From Dryocola clanedunensis_A (GTDB taxonomy: Bacteria; Pseudomonadota; Gammaproteobacteria; Enterobacterales; Enterobacteriaceae), in the NCBI GenBank assembly GCA_038405435.1, contig JBBYHZ010000004.1: a stretch of DNA of 64,000 nt; one strand, given 5' to 3'. A program made the translations under genes and the position numbers. Within the stretch, counting starts at the first letter, position 1. Each line of letters begins with the position of its first letter. Below the pieces are notes generated by a model, which was not told where the DNA came from, ran no database searches, and saw nothing but the letters and a program-made list of their open reading frames with translations. Below, piece after piece: positions 45,131 to 54,700 of the stretch.

Positions 45131-46489
45131 ATGCAATTTATAGGCTTTGATTATGGTACGGCAAACTGCTCGGTAGCGGTGATGCGCGAGGGTGTCCCTG
45201 TCCTGCTGGAAATGGAAGATGGCTCTTCGCTGCTTCCTTCAATGCTGTGCGCGCCAACGCGTGAGTCGGTGAGCGAATGGCTCTATCGTCACCATCAGGT
45301 ACCGGCAAGCGGCGATGAAACCCAGGCGCTGCTTCGTCGTGCCGTCTCTTTCAACCGCGAAGAAGATATCGACGTGCTGCCGGGCAGCGTACAGTTCGGC
45401 TTAAGCTCGCTTCGCCAGTATATGGAAGATCCGGAAGAGGTTTACTTCGTTAAATCCCCGAAGTCCTTCCTCGGCGCCAGCGGACTGAAGCCGCAGCAGG
45501 TCGCGCTGTTCGAAGATCTGGTCTGCGCCATGATGCTGCACATCCGCAATAAGGCCCAGACCCAGGTCGCCGAGCCGATTAACCAGGCGGTGATTGGCCG
45601 TCCGATTAACTTCCAGGGCTTAGGCGGCGACGAGGCCAACGCCCAGGCACAGGGCATACTCGAACGAGCCGCGCACCGCGCCGGGTTTGAAGATGTTGTG
45701 TTCCAGTTTGAACCCGTTGCCGCAGGGCTGGATTTTGAAGCCACGCTGACGGAAGAAAAGCAGGTGCTGGTCGTGGATATCGGCGGCGGGACAACCGACT
45801 GCTCGGTTCTGCTGATGGGGCCGCAGTGGCACGCAAGACGTGACCGCGAGCAAAGCCTGCTCGGCCACAGCGGCTGCCGCGTTGGCGGTAACGATCTCGA
45901 TATTATGCTGGCATTTAAGCAGCTCTCCCCGCTGTTGGGCATGGGTGGGCAAACTGAAAAAGGCATCGCCCTGCCCGTCCTGCCGTGGTGGAACGCGGTT
46001 GCCATCAATGACGTGCCCGCACAAAACGAATTCTACAGCAGCGCCAACGGCCGAATGCTGAATGAGCTGGTGCGCGATGCGCGCGAGTCAGAAAAAGTCG
46101 CCTGGCTGCAAAAGGTCTGGCGTCAGCGCCTGAGCTATCGCCTTGTGCGTGCCGCAGAGGAGAGCAAAATCGCGCTCTCCGACAGCGAGCAGGTTGCCAC
46201 GCTGCTGCCTTTCATTGCCAAAGATCTGGGCTGCGAAATCACCCAGCCGGAGCTGGAAAGTGCCATCAGCCAGCCATTGCAGCGCATACTTGAGCAGGTA
46301 AGCCTTGCGCTGGAAAGCAGCGACGTGAAGCCGGATGTCATTTACCTCACCGGCGGCAGCGCCCGCTCACCGATGATCAAGCAGGCGCTGGCCCAACGGC
46401 TGCCGGGCATAGAGATTGCGGGCGGCGATGACTTCGGCTCGGTAACCGCAGGCCTTGCCCGCTGGGCCGACGTTGTGTTTCGCGGGTAA
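45131..46489 (+). CDS. yegD: YegD, Hsp70-family ATPase-like chaperone
   Basis: A 452-aa actin/Hsp70-fold protein (450 in E. coli) lacking the C-terminal substrate-binding domain of DnaK. Phosphate loops: FIGFDYGTANCSVAV (phosphate 1), VLVVDIGGGTTDCSVLLMG (phosphate 2) and YLTGGSARSPMIKQAL (adenosine). The partner and role are not known. The start at 45131 (MQFIGFDYG) fits E. coli YegD and has GGGGA 6 nt upstream; the frame is open 20 codons further but without homology. Confidence 0.94.
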   Translation: MQFIGFDYGTANCSVAVMREGVPVLLEMEDGSSLLPSMLCAPTRESVSEWLYRHHQVPASGDETQALLRRAVSFNREEDIDVLPGSVQFGLSSLRQYMEDPEEVYFVKSPKSFLGASGLKPQQVALFEDLVCAMMLHIRNKAQTQVAEPINQAVIGRPINFQGLGGDEANAQAQGILERAAHRAGFEDVVFQFEPVAAGLDFEATLTEEKQVLVVDIGGGTTDCSVLLMGPQWHARRDREQSLLGHSGCRVGGNDLDIMLAFKQLSPLLGMGGQTEKGIALPVLPWWNAVAINDVPAQNEFYSSANGRMLNELVRDARESEKVAWLQKVWRQRLSYRLVRAAEESKIALSDSEQVATLLPFIAKDLGCEITQPELESAISQPLQRILEQVSLALESSDVKPDVIYLTGGSARSPMIKQALAQRLPGIEIAGGDDFGSVTAGLARWADVVFRG

Positions 46490-46526
46490 ACGTCAGGCTA
46501 CTCCAGTTGCTTAGCCGTGGGGAAAC

Positions 46527-46841
46527 TCACGGCTTGTCCATCTGGATATGCTTTACGCCGTCAGGAAAGTCGATTTGCAGGGAAAGCGTGCCGCCCAGCG
46601 CTTCAATGTAGCGCTTGAGCGTACCGAGCTTTATCTCGTTCCCCCGCCGTTCTATGGCGGTAACCGCAGGCTGGCTGATGCCCATCGCCTCCGCCAGCTG
46701 TTTCTGCGACCAGCCCATCTCCTCGCGGATCATGTGCAGGCAGGTTTCAAGGATAAGTGCCTGGGTGCCTTCTTTGATGCGTTTTTGGCTCTCTGGCGAA
46801 CGTCGAGCGATAAGCTCTTCGAGTGTGGTATAGCCTTTCAT
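46527..46841 (-). CDS. HigA-type antitoxin, XRE-family HTH
   Basis: A 104-aa DNA-binding protein with a single helix-turn-helix (about 45-90: MGWSQKQLAEAMGISQPAVT). It lies 1 nt after the toxin gene with its own GGAG Shine-Dalgarno. Toxin-first order plus an XRE antitoxin is the HigBA arrangement. It probably represses its own operon through the palindrome at 47202-47219. Confidence 0.85.
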   Translation of the reverse strand: MKGYTTLEELIARRSPESQKRIKEGTQALILETCLHMIREEMGWSQKQLAEAMGISQPAVTAIERRGNEIKLGTLKRYIEALGGTLSLQIDFPDGVKHIQMDKP

Positions 46842-46842
46842 C

Positions 46843-47190
46843 TTATTTCTCCTTTAACTTCAACCAGGCCACAAATTCTTTGTCAGCGACTTTGATCATC
46901 GTTTCGTAGAAGCGTTTATTTTTCGATTTATCCCCCGCACAGAGCAGGATGGCACAGCGGCGATAATCGAAAATATAAAAAGCCCTGACTGGCCTTCCAT
47001 GATGCTGGACCCGCAGCTCTTTCATGTTCGAAAAGCGAGACCCTTTAACGGTATCCGCATAAGGGCGGGACAGAGCGGGCCCCCAAAATCTGAGCTGTCC
47101 CATCGCTTTTAACATCTCTTCCTGAAGATCGTTATGCTGCTCTTCAATCCATGCTTCAAACCTTGCGGTCGTCAGTACCGTCCATGTCAT
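46843..47190 (-). CDS. HigB-type toxin, RelE/ParE superfamily (Gp49-like)
   Basis: A 115-aa basic protein of the phage-derived Gp49-like/HigB family: MGQLRFWGPALSRPYADTVK, then MKELRVQHHGRPVRAFYIFD and AILLCAGDKSKNKRFYETMI. Family members are ribosome-dependent mRNA endonucleases. The ATG at 47190 has GGAG 5 nt upstream; a GTG two codons earlier is less likely. It sits between yegD and mdtA, where E. coli K-12 has yegI-pphC-yegL. Confidence 0.85.
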   Translation of the reverse strand: MTWTVLTTARFEAWIEEQHNDLQEEMLKAMGQLRFWGPALSRPYADTVKGSRFSNMKELRVQHHGRPVRAFYIFDYRRCAILLCAGDKSKNKRFYETMIKVADKEFVAWLKLKEK

Positions 47191-47201
47191 AGCCACTCCG
47201 T

Positions 47202-47219
47202 TATAAACTATAGTTTATA
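47202..47219. promoter_or_regulatory. 18-bp palindromic operator upstream of the HigBA pair
   Basis: TATAAACTATAGTTTATA is a perfect palindrome 12 nt upstream of the toxin start. It contains -10-like TATAGT/TATAAA hexamers, so a bound antitoxin would block RNA polymerase. This is the usual layout of type II toxin-antitoxin autoregulation. Confidence 0.75.
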
Positions 47220-47223
47220 TTTT

Positions 47224-47325
47224 TTAGCGAAACCACAGTTTATTGCTGGAATTTTGACCTGAATACCGTTTCAGCACGCGCGTGCGAGGCGTCTCGAAAA
47301 ATAACGTTCTATAGGATTTATCCAT
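47224..47325 (-). CDS. Unannotated 33-aa small ORF upstream of the HigBA pair
   Basis: ATG (47323-47325) is preceded by AAGGAGG at 5 nt spacing, an ideal Shine-Dalgarno. It codes a basic 33-residue peptide starting MDKSYRTLFFETPRTRVLKR and ending with an Asn/Ser-rich stretch and LWFR. It stops 5 nt before the toxin operator. I do not recognise it. It has no hydrophobic segment, so it is not a typical small membrane protein. It could be a leader peptide or a small regulator of the toxin-antitoxin genes or of the divergent mdt operon. Confidence 0.5.
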   Translation of the reverse strand: MDKSYRTLFFETPRTRVLKRYSGQNSSNKLWFR

Positions 47326-47337
47326 ACAGTCCTCCTT

Positions 47338-47355
47338 ATTTCCTTCATTTTTCAG
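47338..47355 (+). promoter_or_regulatory. Candidate BaeR-binding site upstream of mdtA
   Basis: ATTTCCTTCATTTTTCAG matches 11 of 18 positions of the published BaeR box (TTTTTCTCCATDATTGGC) and lies 65-82 nt upstream of the mdtA start. The match is modest. It overlaps the region from which the small minus-strand ORF would be expressed. Confidence 0.3.
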
Positions 47356-47419
47356 GGCCGCCTGGTCACTACACTAGTATCATTGGCTTTATCGTTTCAG
47401 GAAGAGAAGACGTTTAACT

Positions 47420-48652
47420 ATGAAAGGTACGCACAACACCCGTTGGTTCTGGATTGCAGGGGCGATTATTGTTGCCGTCGCGGCCGTGTATTTCTGGCGC
47501 AGCGGCTCTGAGAGCGAGCCTGGCGCGCAGAAGCCTGCCCAGCAGCAGTCCGGTGGACGACGCGGCATGCGAGGCGGCGCTCTGGCCCCCGTGCAGGCCG
47601 CCACAGCAACCAGCGAATCCGTTCCGCGTTACCTGACGGGCCTCGGTACCATCACGGCGGCCAACACCGTTACCGTGCGCAGCCGGGTAGACGGCCAGCT
47701 GCTGGCGATCCACTTCCAGGAAGGCCAGCAGGTTAAAGCGGGTGATTTGCTGGCCGAAATCGATCCAAGCCAGTTCAAAGTCGCGCTGGCTCAGGCGCAG
47801 GGCCAGCTTGCTAAAGACCAGGCGACGCTCGCCAACGCCCGTCGCGACCTTTCCCGCTATCAGCAGCTGGTGAAAACTAACCTGGTCTCCCGACAGGAGA
47901 TGGACGCGCAGCAAGCCCTGGTTAACGAATCCGTCGGCACGGTGAAAGCAGATCAGGCCGCCGTTGCCAGCGCGCAGCTGCAGCTGGACTGGAGCCGTAT
48001 TACCGCCCCCATCGACGGGCGCGTGGGCCTGAAACAGGTTGATGTGGGTAACCAGATCTCCAGCGGCGATACCACCGGCATCGTGGTGCTCACCCAGACG
48101 CATCCAATCGACCTTATTTTTACGCTGCCGGAAAGCAATATCGCCACCGTTGTTCAGGCCCAGAAGGCCGGTAAGACGCTGAGCGTAGAAGCCTGGGACC
48201 GTACCAACAAAATGAAGCTCAGCAGCGGTACGTTGCTCAGCCTCGATAACCAGATCGACGCCACCACCGGCACCATCAAGCTTAAAGCCCGCTTTACTAA
48301 CGAAGACGACGCGCTGTTCCCGAACCAGTTTGTTAACGCCCGTATGCTGGTGGATACCCAGCAGGACGCCATTGTTATTCCGGCGGCGGCGCTGCAGATG
48401 GGCAACGAGGGTAACTTCGTCTGGGTACTGAACAGCGAAAACAAAGTCAGCAAGCACCTTGTCACTACAGGTATTCAGGACAGCCAGAAAGTGGTTATCA
48501 GCGCGGGCCTGTCAGCCGGTGATAAAGTCGTGACGGACGGCATCGACCGCCTGACGGAAGGCGCAAAAGTTGAAGTCGTGGAGGCGCAGTCAGCCACGGC
48601 CAGCGCAGCGGATGAGAAAGCTGCCGCTAAACATCACGGAGCGAAATCCTGA
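47420..48652 (+). CDS. mdtA: MdtA, RND efflux membrane-fusion protein
   Basis: A 410-aa periplasmic adaptor (415 in E. coli). An N-terminal membrane anchor (WFWIAGAIIVAVAAVYFW) is followed by the lipoyl/barrel-sandwich (VTVRSRVDGQLLAIHFQEGQ), an alpha-hairpin and the beta-barrel (TGTIKLKARFTNEDDALFPN). It joins the MdtB/MdtC pump to TolC for export of bile salts, novobiocin and other compounds. The stop overlaps the mdtB start (TGATG). An Arg/Gly-rich stretch (GGRRGMRGG) lies in the linker. Confidence 0.97.
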   Translation: MKGTHNTRWFWIAGAIIVAVAAVYFWRSGSESEPGAQKPAQQQSGGRRGMRGGALAPVQAATATSESVPRYLTGLGTITAANTVTVRSRVDGQLLAIHFQEGQQVKAGDLLAEIDPSQFKVALAQAQGQLAKDQATLANARRDLSRYQQLVKTNLVSRQEMDAQQALVNESVGTVKADQAAVASAQLQLDWSRITAPIDGRVGLKQVDVGNQISSGDTTGIVVLTQTHPIDLIFTLPESNIATVVQAQKAGKTLSVEAWDRTNKMKLSSGTLLSLDNQIDATTGTIKLKARFTNEDDALFPNQFVNARMLVDTQQDAIVIPAAALQMGNEGNFVWVLNSENKVSKHLVTTGIQDSQKVVISAGLSAGDKVVTDGIDRLTEGAKVEVVEAQSATASAADEKAAAKHHGAKS

Positions 48653-51600
48653 TGCAGGTCTTACCTCCCAGCGCAACGGGCGGCCCGTCCCGCCTGTTTA
48701 TTCTGCGCCCGGTCGCCACCACGCTGTTGATGGTGGCCATCCTGCTGGCGGGGATCATCGGCTACCGTTTTCTGCCCGTCTCTGCGTTACCGGAAGTAGA
48801 TTACCCGACGATTCAGGTCGTCACGCTCTATCCTGGCGCCAGCCCAGATGTGATCACTTCGGCTATCACGGCTCCGCTGGAGCGCCAGTTCGGGCAGATG
48901 TCCGGCCTCAAGCAGATGTCCTCGCAGAGCGCGGGCGGCGCATCCGTTGTGACCCTTCAGTTCCAGCTCACGCTGCCGCTGGACGTTGCCGAGCAGGAAG
49001 TGCAGGCCGCGATTAACGCCGCCACCAACCTGCTGCCGAACGATCTGCCGAACCCGCCCGTTTACAGCAAGGTGAACCCGGCAGATCCGCCAATCATGAC
49101 GCTCGCCGTGACGTCTACCGCCATTCCGATGACCCAGGTCGAAGATATGGTGGAAACGCGCGTGGCGCAGAAAATTTCCCAGGTGTCCGGCGTGGGGCTG
49201 GTGACGCTTGCCGGTGGGCAGCGCCCTGCGGTACGCGTTAAGCTTAACGCCCCGGCGATTGCCGCCCTCGGCCTGACCAGCGAAACCGTTCGTACCGCCA
49301 TTACCAGCGCCAACGTCAACTCTGCGAAGGGCAGTCTCGATGGCCCGGAGCGCGCCGTTACGCTTTCCGCCAACGACCAGATGGAGTCGGCGGAAGAGTA
49401 CCGCAACCTGATTATTGCCTACCAGAACGGCGCGCCGGTTCGTCTGGGCGACGTGGCGACCGTTGAGCAGGGTGCCGAAAACAGCTGGCTCGGCGCATGG
49501 GCCAACAAGCAGCAGGCGATTGTCATGAACGTGCAGCGCCAGCCGGGCGCTAACATCATCGACACCGCCGACAGCATCCGCAAAATGCTGCCGACGCTGA
49601 CCGAAAGCCTGCCGAAATCGGTGGAGGTGAAGCTGCTGAGCGACCGCACCACCAACATCCGCGCGTCGGTAACCGATACGCAGTACGAGCTGATGCTGGC
49701 AATCGCGCTGGTGGTGATGATCATCTATCTGTTCCTGCGCAACGTTCCGGCCACGATCATTCCCGCCGTCGCCGTGCCCCTCTCGCTGATTGGCACCTTC
49801 GCGGTGATGGTGTTCCTGGACTTTTCCATCAACAACCTGACGCTGATGGCGCTCACCATCGCCACCGGCTTCGTGGTGGACGACGCGATTGTGGTTATCG
49901 AGAACATCTCGCGCTACATAGAAAAGGGAGAGAAACCGCTGGCGGCAGCGCTGAAGGGCGCGGGTGAGATCGGCTTTACCATTATCTCGCTGACCTTCTC
50001 GCTTATCGCGGTGCTGATCCCGCTGCTGTTTATGGGTGATATCGTCGGACGCCTGTTCCGGGAGTTTGCCGTCACGCTCGCCGTCTCTATCCTGATTTCT
50101 GCGGTGGTCTCGCTGACGCTGACGCCAATGATGTGCGCGCGCATGCTGAGCCATGAATCACTGCGCAAACAGAACCGCTTCTCAACGGCCAGCGAGCGCT
50201 TCTTTGAGCGGGTCATTGCCGGATATGGCCGCATCCTGACCAAAGTTTTACACCACCCGTGGCTCACGCTCGGCGTGGCTTTTGGCACCCTGGCCCTCAC
50301 CGTTCTGCTGTGGGTTTTCATCCCCAAAGGCTTCTTCCCGATTCAGGACAACGGCATTATTCAGGGTACGCTTCAGGCCCCGCAGTCCGTCTCCTTTGCC
50401 AGCATGGCCCAGCGCCAGCGGCAGGTAGCGGATGTGATTCTCAAGGATCCGGCGGTAGAGAGCCTGACGTCGTTTGTCGGCGTGGACGGCACGAATCCAT
50501 CGCTTAACAGCGCCCGCCTGCAAATCAACCTTAAGCCGCTGGACGACCGCGATGACCGTATCAAAGCCGTTATTGCGCGGCTGCAAACCGATGTCGCGAA
50601 GGTGCCCGGCGTGCAGCTTTATCTGCAGCCTATCCAGGATCTGACGATTGATACCACCGTCAGCCGCACGCAGTATCAGTTCTCTCTGCAGGCCACTTCG
50701 CTGGATGAGCTGAGCACCTGGGTGCCAAAACTCACCGAAGAGCTGAAAACCCTGCCGCAGCTGACGGAAGTGAGCAGCGACTGGCAGGACCAGGGGCTGG
50801 TGGCCTACGTCAACGTCGATCGCGCCAGCGCCAGCCGACTCGGCATCTCGATGTCGGACGTGGACAACGCCCTCTATAACGCCTTCGGCCAGCGCCTGAT
50901 TTCAACCATCTACACCCAGGCCAACCAGTACCGCGTGGTGCTGGAACACGATACGTCCACCACGCCGGGTCTGAGCGCGCTGGATAACATTCGCCTGGCA
51001 AGTAGCGACGGCGGCAGCGTGCCCCTTACCGCGATTGCCAAAGTCGAACAGCGCTTTGCGCCGCTGACGGTGAACCATCTCGACCAGTTCCCGTCGACGA
51101 CCTTCTCGTTCAACGTGCCGGATGACTATTCGCTGGGCGAAGCCGTAGAGGCCATTACCCAGGCGGAGAAAGATCTGGCGCTGCCTTCGGACATCACCAC
51201 CCAGTTCCAGGGCAGCACCCTCGCCTTCCAGGCCGCGCTGGGCAGCACCATCTGGCTGATCGTTGCCTCCGTTGTGGCGATGTATATCGTGCTGGGCGTG
51301 CTTTATGAAAGCTTTATCCATCCGATTACCATTCTTTCCACGCTGCCCACCGCGGGGGTTGGCGCGCTGCTGGCGCTGATGCTGGCAGGAGCCGAGCTGG
51401 ACGTGATTGCGATCATCGGCATCATCCTGCTCATCGGCATCGTGAAGAAGAACGCCATCATGATGATCGACTTCGCGCTGGCGGCGGAGCGTGAGCAGGG
51501 GATGGCCCCGTACGAGGCGATTTACCAGGCCTGCCTGCTGCGTTTCCGCCCGATCCTGATGACCACGCTGGCCGCCCTGCTCGGCGCGCTGCCGCTGATG

Positions 51601-51777
51601 CTCTCAACGGGCGTGGGCGCGGAGCTGCGCCGTCCGTTGGGTATCGGCATGGTGGGCGGCTTAATGGTCAGCCAGGTATTAACCTTGTTTACCACGCCGG
51701 TTATCTACCTGCTGTTTGACCGCCTGTCGCACTATACGCGCAACCGTTTTGGCCGCCGTGAAGAGGAACTGCCGTGA
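48652..51777 (+). CDS. mdtB: MdtB, RND multidrug efflux transporter subunit
   Basis: A 1041-aa inner-membrane proton-drug antiporter with 12 membrane segments and two large periplasmic loops. Conserved elements: FILRPVATTLLMVAILLAGI (segment 1), ATGFVVDDAIVVIENISRYI (segment 4 with the proton-relay Asp pair) and GIVKKNAIMMIDFALAAE (segment 10/11). In the MdtBC complex two MdtB and one MdtC form a heterotrimer. The stop overlaps mdtC by 4 nt. Confidence 0.97.
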   Translation: MQVLPPSATGGPSRLFILRPVATTLLMVAILLAGIIGYRFLPVSALPEVDYPTIQVVTLYPGASPDVITSAITAPLERQFGQMSGLKQMSSQSAGGASVVTLQFQLTLPLDVAEQEVQAAINAATNLLPNDLPNPPVYSKVNPADPPIMTLAVTSTAIPMTQVEDMVETRVAQKISQVSGVGLVTLAGGQRPAVRVKLNAPAIAALGLTSETVRTAITSANVNSAKGSLDGPERAVTLSANDQMESAEEYRNLIIAYQNGAPVRLGDVATVEQGAENSWLGAWANKQQAIVMNVQRQPGANIIDTADSIRKMLPTLTESLPKSVEVKLLSDRTTNIRASVTDTQYELMLAIALVVMIIYLFLRNVPATIIPAVAVPLSLIGTFAVMVFLDFSINNLTLMALTIATGFVVDDAIVVIENISRYIEKGEKPLAAALKGAGEIGFTIISLTFSLIAVLIPLLFMGDIVGRLFREFAVTLAVSILISAVVSLTLTPMMCARMLSHESLRKQNRFSTASERFFERVIAGYGRILTKVLHHPWLTLGVAFGTLALTVLLWVFIPKGFFPIQDNGIIQGTLQAPQSVSFASMAQRQRQVADVILKDPAVESLTSFVGVDGTNPSLNSARLQINLKPLDDRDDRIKAVIARLQTDVAKVPGVQLYLQPIQDLTIDTTVSRTQYQFSLQATSLDELSTWVPKLTEELKTLPQLTEVSSDWQDQGLVAYVNVDRASASRLGISMSDVDNALYNAFGQRLISTIYTQANQYRVVLEHDTSTTPGLSALDNIRLASSDGGSVPLTAIAKVEQRFAPLTVNHLDQFPSTTFSFNVPDDYSLGEAVEAITQAEKDLALPSDITTQFQGSTLAFQAALGSTIWLIVASVVAMYIVLGVLYESFIHPITILSTLPTAGVGALLALMLAGAELDVIAIIGIILLIGIVKKNAIMMIDFALAAEREQGMAPYEAIYQACLLRFRPILMTTLAALLGALPLMLSTGVGAELRRPLGIGMVGGLMVSQVLTLFTTPVIYLLFDRLSHYTRNRFGRREEELP

Positions 51778-54700
51778 AATTCTTCGCGCTGTTTATCTAC
51801 CGTCCGGTCGCGACCATCCTGCTGACCGTTGCCATCACGCTGTGCGGCGTGCTCGGTTTCCGGCTGCTGCCCGTGGCCCCGCTGCCGCAGGTGGATTTCC
51901 CGGTGATCATGATCAGCGCCTCGCTGCCGGGGGCGTCGCCTGAAACAATGGCGTCGTCGGTGGCAACGCCGCTTGAGCGGGCGCTGGGGCGAATCGCGGG
52001 CGTCAGCGAAATGACGTCTTCCAGCTCGCTTGGCAGCACGCGCATTATTCTGGAATTCAATTTCGACCGTGATATCAACGGGGCCGCCCGCGACGTACAG
52101 GCGGCCATCAACGCCGCGCAAAGCCTGCTGCCAAGCGGCATGCCGAGCCGTCCGACCTATCGCAAAGCCAACCCGTCAGACGCGCCGATCATCATTCTGA
52201 CGCTGACATCGGACACCTTATCTCAGGGCCAGCTGTACGACTTCGCCTCCACGCAGCTCGCGCAAACCGTCTCGCAGATTGACGGCGTCGGCGACGTCGA
52301 CGTCGGCGGCAGCTCGCTACCGGCGGTGCGGGTGGATTTAAATCCTCAGGCTTTGTTTAACCAGGGCGTCTCGCTGGACGCGGTGCGCACCGCTATCGAC
52401 AACGCTAACGTGCGCCGCCCGCAGGGTGCCGTCGAAGAAGATACGCGCCGCTGGCAGCTGCAGACCAACGACGAGCTGAAAACCGCCGCGGAATACAAGC
52501 CGCTCATCATCCATTACAACAACGGCGGTGCGGTACACCTGAGCGACGTGGCGAACGTTACCGACTCGGTACAGGACGTGCGCAACGCGGGGATGACCAA
52601 CGCTAAGCCCGCGATTTTGCTGATGATCCGCAAATCCCAGGAAGCGAACATCATCGAAACCGTGGATCGCATCCGGGCAAAGCTCCCCGAACTGCGCGAA
52701 ACCATTCCTGCCTCCATAGATTTACAGGTTGCCCAGGACCGCTCGCCAACCATTCGCGCCTCACTTGCCGAAGTTGAGCAGTCGCTGATTATTTCCGTCG
52801 CGCTGGTGATCCTCGTGGTCTTCCTGTTCCTGCGTTCGGGCCGCGCCACGCTGATCCCGGCCGTTGCCGTTCCCGTCTCGCTTATCGGTACGTTTATCGC
52901 GATGTACCTGTGCGGGTTCAGCCTGAATAACCTGTCGCTGATGGCGCTGACCATCGCCACCGGCTTCGTGGTGGATGACGCCATCGTGGTGCTGGAGAAC
53001 ATTTCCCGCCACCTCGAAGCCGGAGTAAAACCCTTGCAGGCCGCTCTACAGGGCGTTCGGGAAGTCGGCTTCACGGTACTTTCCATGAGCCTGTCGCTGG
53101 TGGCGGTGTTCCTGCCGCTGCTGCTGATGGGCGGTCTGCCGGGGCGATTATTTAAGGAGTTCGCCGTCACGCTGTCGGTGGCGATAGGCATCTCGCTGGT
53201 CGTCTCCCTGACCCTGACGCCAATGATGTGCGGCTGGCTGCTGAAGAATAAACCCCAGCACACCCCAACCCGCAAACGCGGCTTTGGGCGCCTGCTGGTC
53301 GCGATGCAGGAAGGCTATGGGCGTTCGCTGAAGTGGGTGCTGAACCACGCGAAGCTGGTTGGCCTGGTGCTGATTGCCACCATCGCACTGAACGTCTGGC
53401 TGTATATCGCCATCCCGAAAACGTTCTTCCCGGAGCAGGATACCGGGCGGCTGATGGGCAATATTCAGGCGGACCAGAGCATTTCGTTCCAGGCGATGCG
53501 CGGCAAGCTGCAGGACTTTATGAAGATCATTCGTGAGGATCCGGCGGTGGATAACGTTACCGGCTTTACCGGCGGCTCGCGGGTGAACAGCGGCATGATG
53601 TTTATTTCCCTTAAGCCGCTCAGCGAACGCAAAGAGACCGCGCAGCAGGTGATTGACCGCCTGCGCAAGGCGCTGGCGAAAGAGCCGGGAGCCAGCCTGT
53701 TCCTGATGGCCGTGCAGGATATTCGCGTCGGCGGGCGTTCGGCCAACGCCAGCTATCAGTACACACTGCTATCCGACAGCCTGGCCGATTTGCGCACCTG
53801 GGAGCCGAAAATCCGGAAGGCCTTCGCCAGCCTGCCGCAGCTGGCGGACGTCAACTCCGATCAGCAGGACAACGGCGCGGAAATGGATCTGATCTATGAC
53901 CGGGAAACCATGTCGCGGCTGGGCATCAGCGTCTCGGACGCCAACAGCCTGCTGAACAACGCCTTCGGCCAGCGGCAGATTTCCACCATCTACCAGCCGC
54001 TGAACCAGTACAAGGTAGTGATGGAGGTCGACCCGCGCTACACCCAGGACATCAGCTCGCTGGATCAGATGTTCGTCACCAACGCCGAAGGCAAGCCGAT
54101 TCCGCTCTCCTACTTTGCGAAATGGCAGCCTGCAAATGCCCCGCTGGCGGTAAACCATCAGGGGCTGTCGGCGGCTTCTACCATCTCGTTTAACCTGCCG
54201 ACGGGCGTTTCGCTCAGCGAGGCAAGCGACGCCATCGACCGGATGATGACGTCGCTCGGCGTGCCGTCCACGGTGCGTGGCAGCTACGCGGGCACGGCGC
54301 AGGTCTTCCAGGACACCATGAAGTCGCAGGTGCTGCTGATCATCGCGGCTATCGCCACCGTCTACATCGTGCTGGGGATTCTTTATGAGAGCTACGTTCA
54401 CCCGCTGACCATCCTCTCAACGCTGCCGTCTGCCGGGGTCGGCGCGCTGCTGGCGCTGGAGCTGTTCGGCGCCCCGTTCAGCCTGATTGCGCTCATCGGG
54501 ATCATGCTATTAATCGGCATCGTGAAGAAAAACGCCATCATGATGGTGGACTTCGCGATAGACGCCCAGCGTAACGGCAACCTGACGCCGCAGGAGGCGA
54601 TTTTCCAGGCCTGCCTGTTACGCTTCCGCCCGATTATGATGACAACGCTCGCCGCGCTGTTTGGCGCGCTGCCGCTGGTGCTGACCAGCGGCGACGGTGC

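Noticed and set aside
48787..50154. 455-codon open frame on the minus strand opposite mdtB
   Set aside because: It lies antisense to a certain gene, and its His/Arg/Gln-rich composition is what the complementary strand of GC-rich coding DNA gives. No motif or ribosome-binding site.
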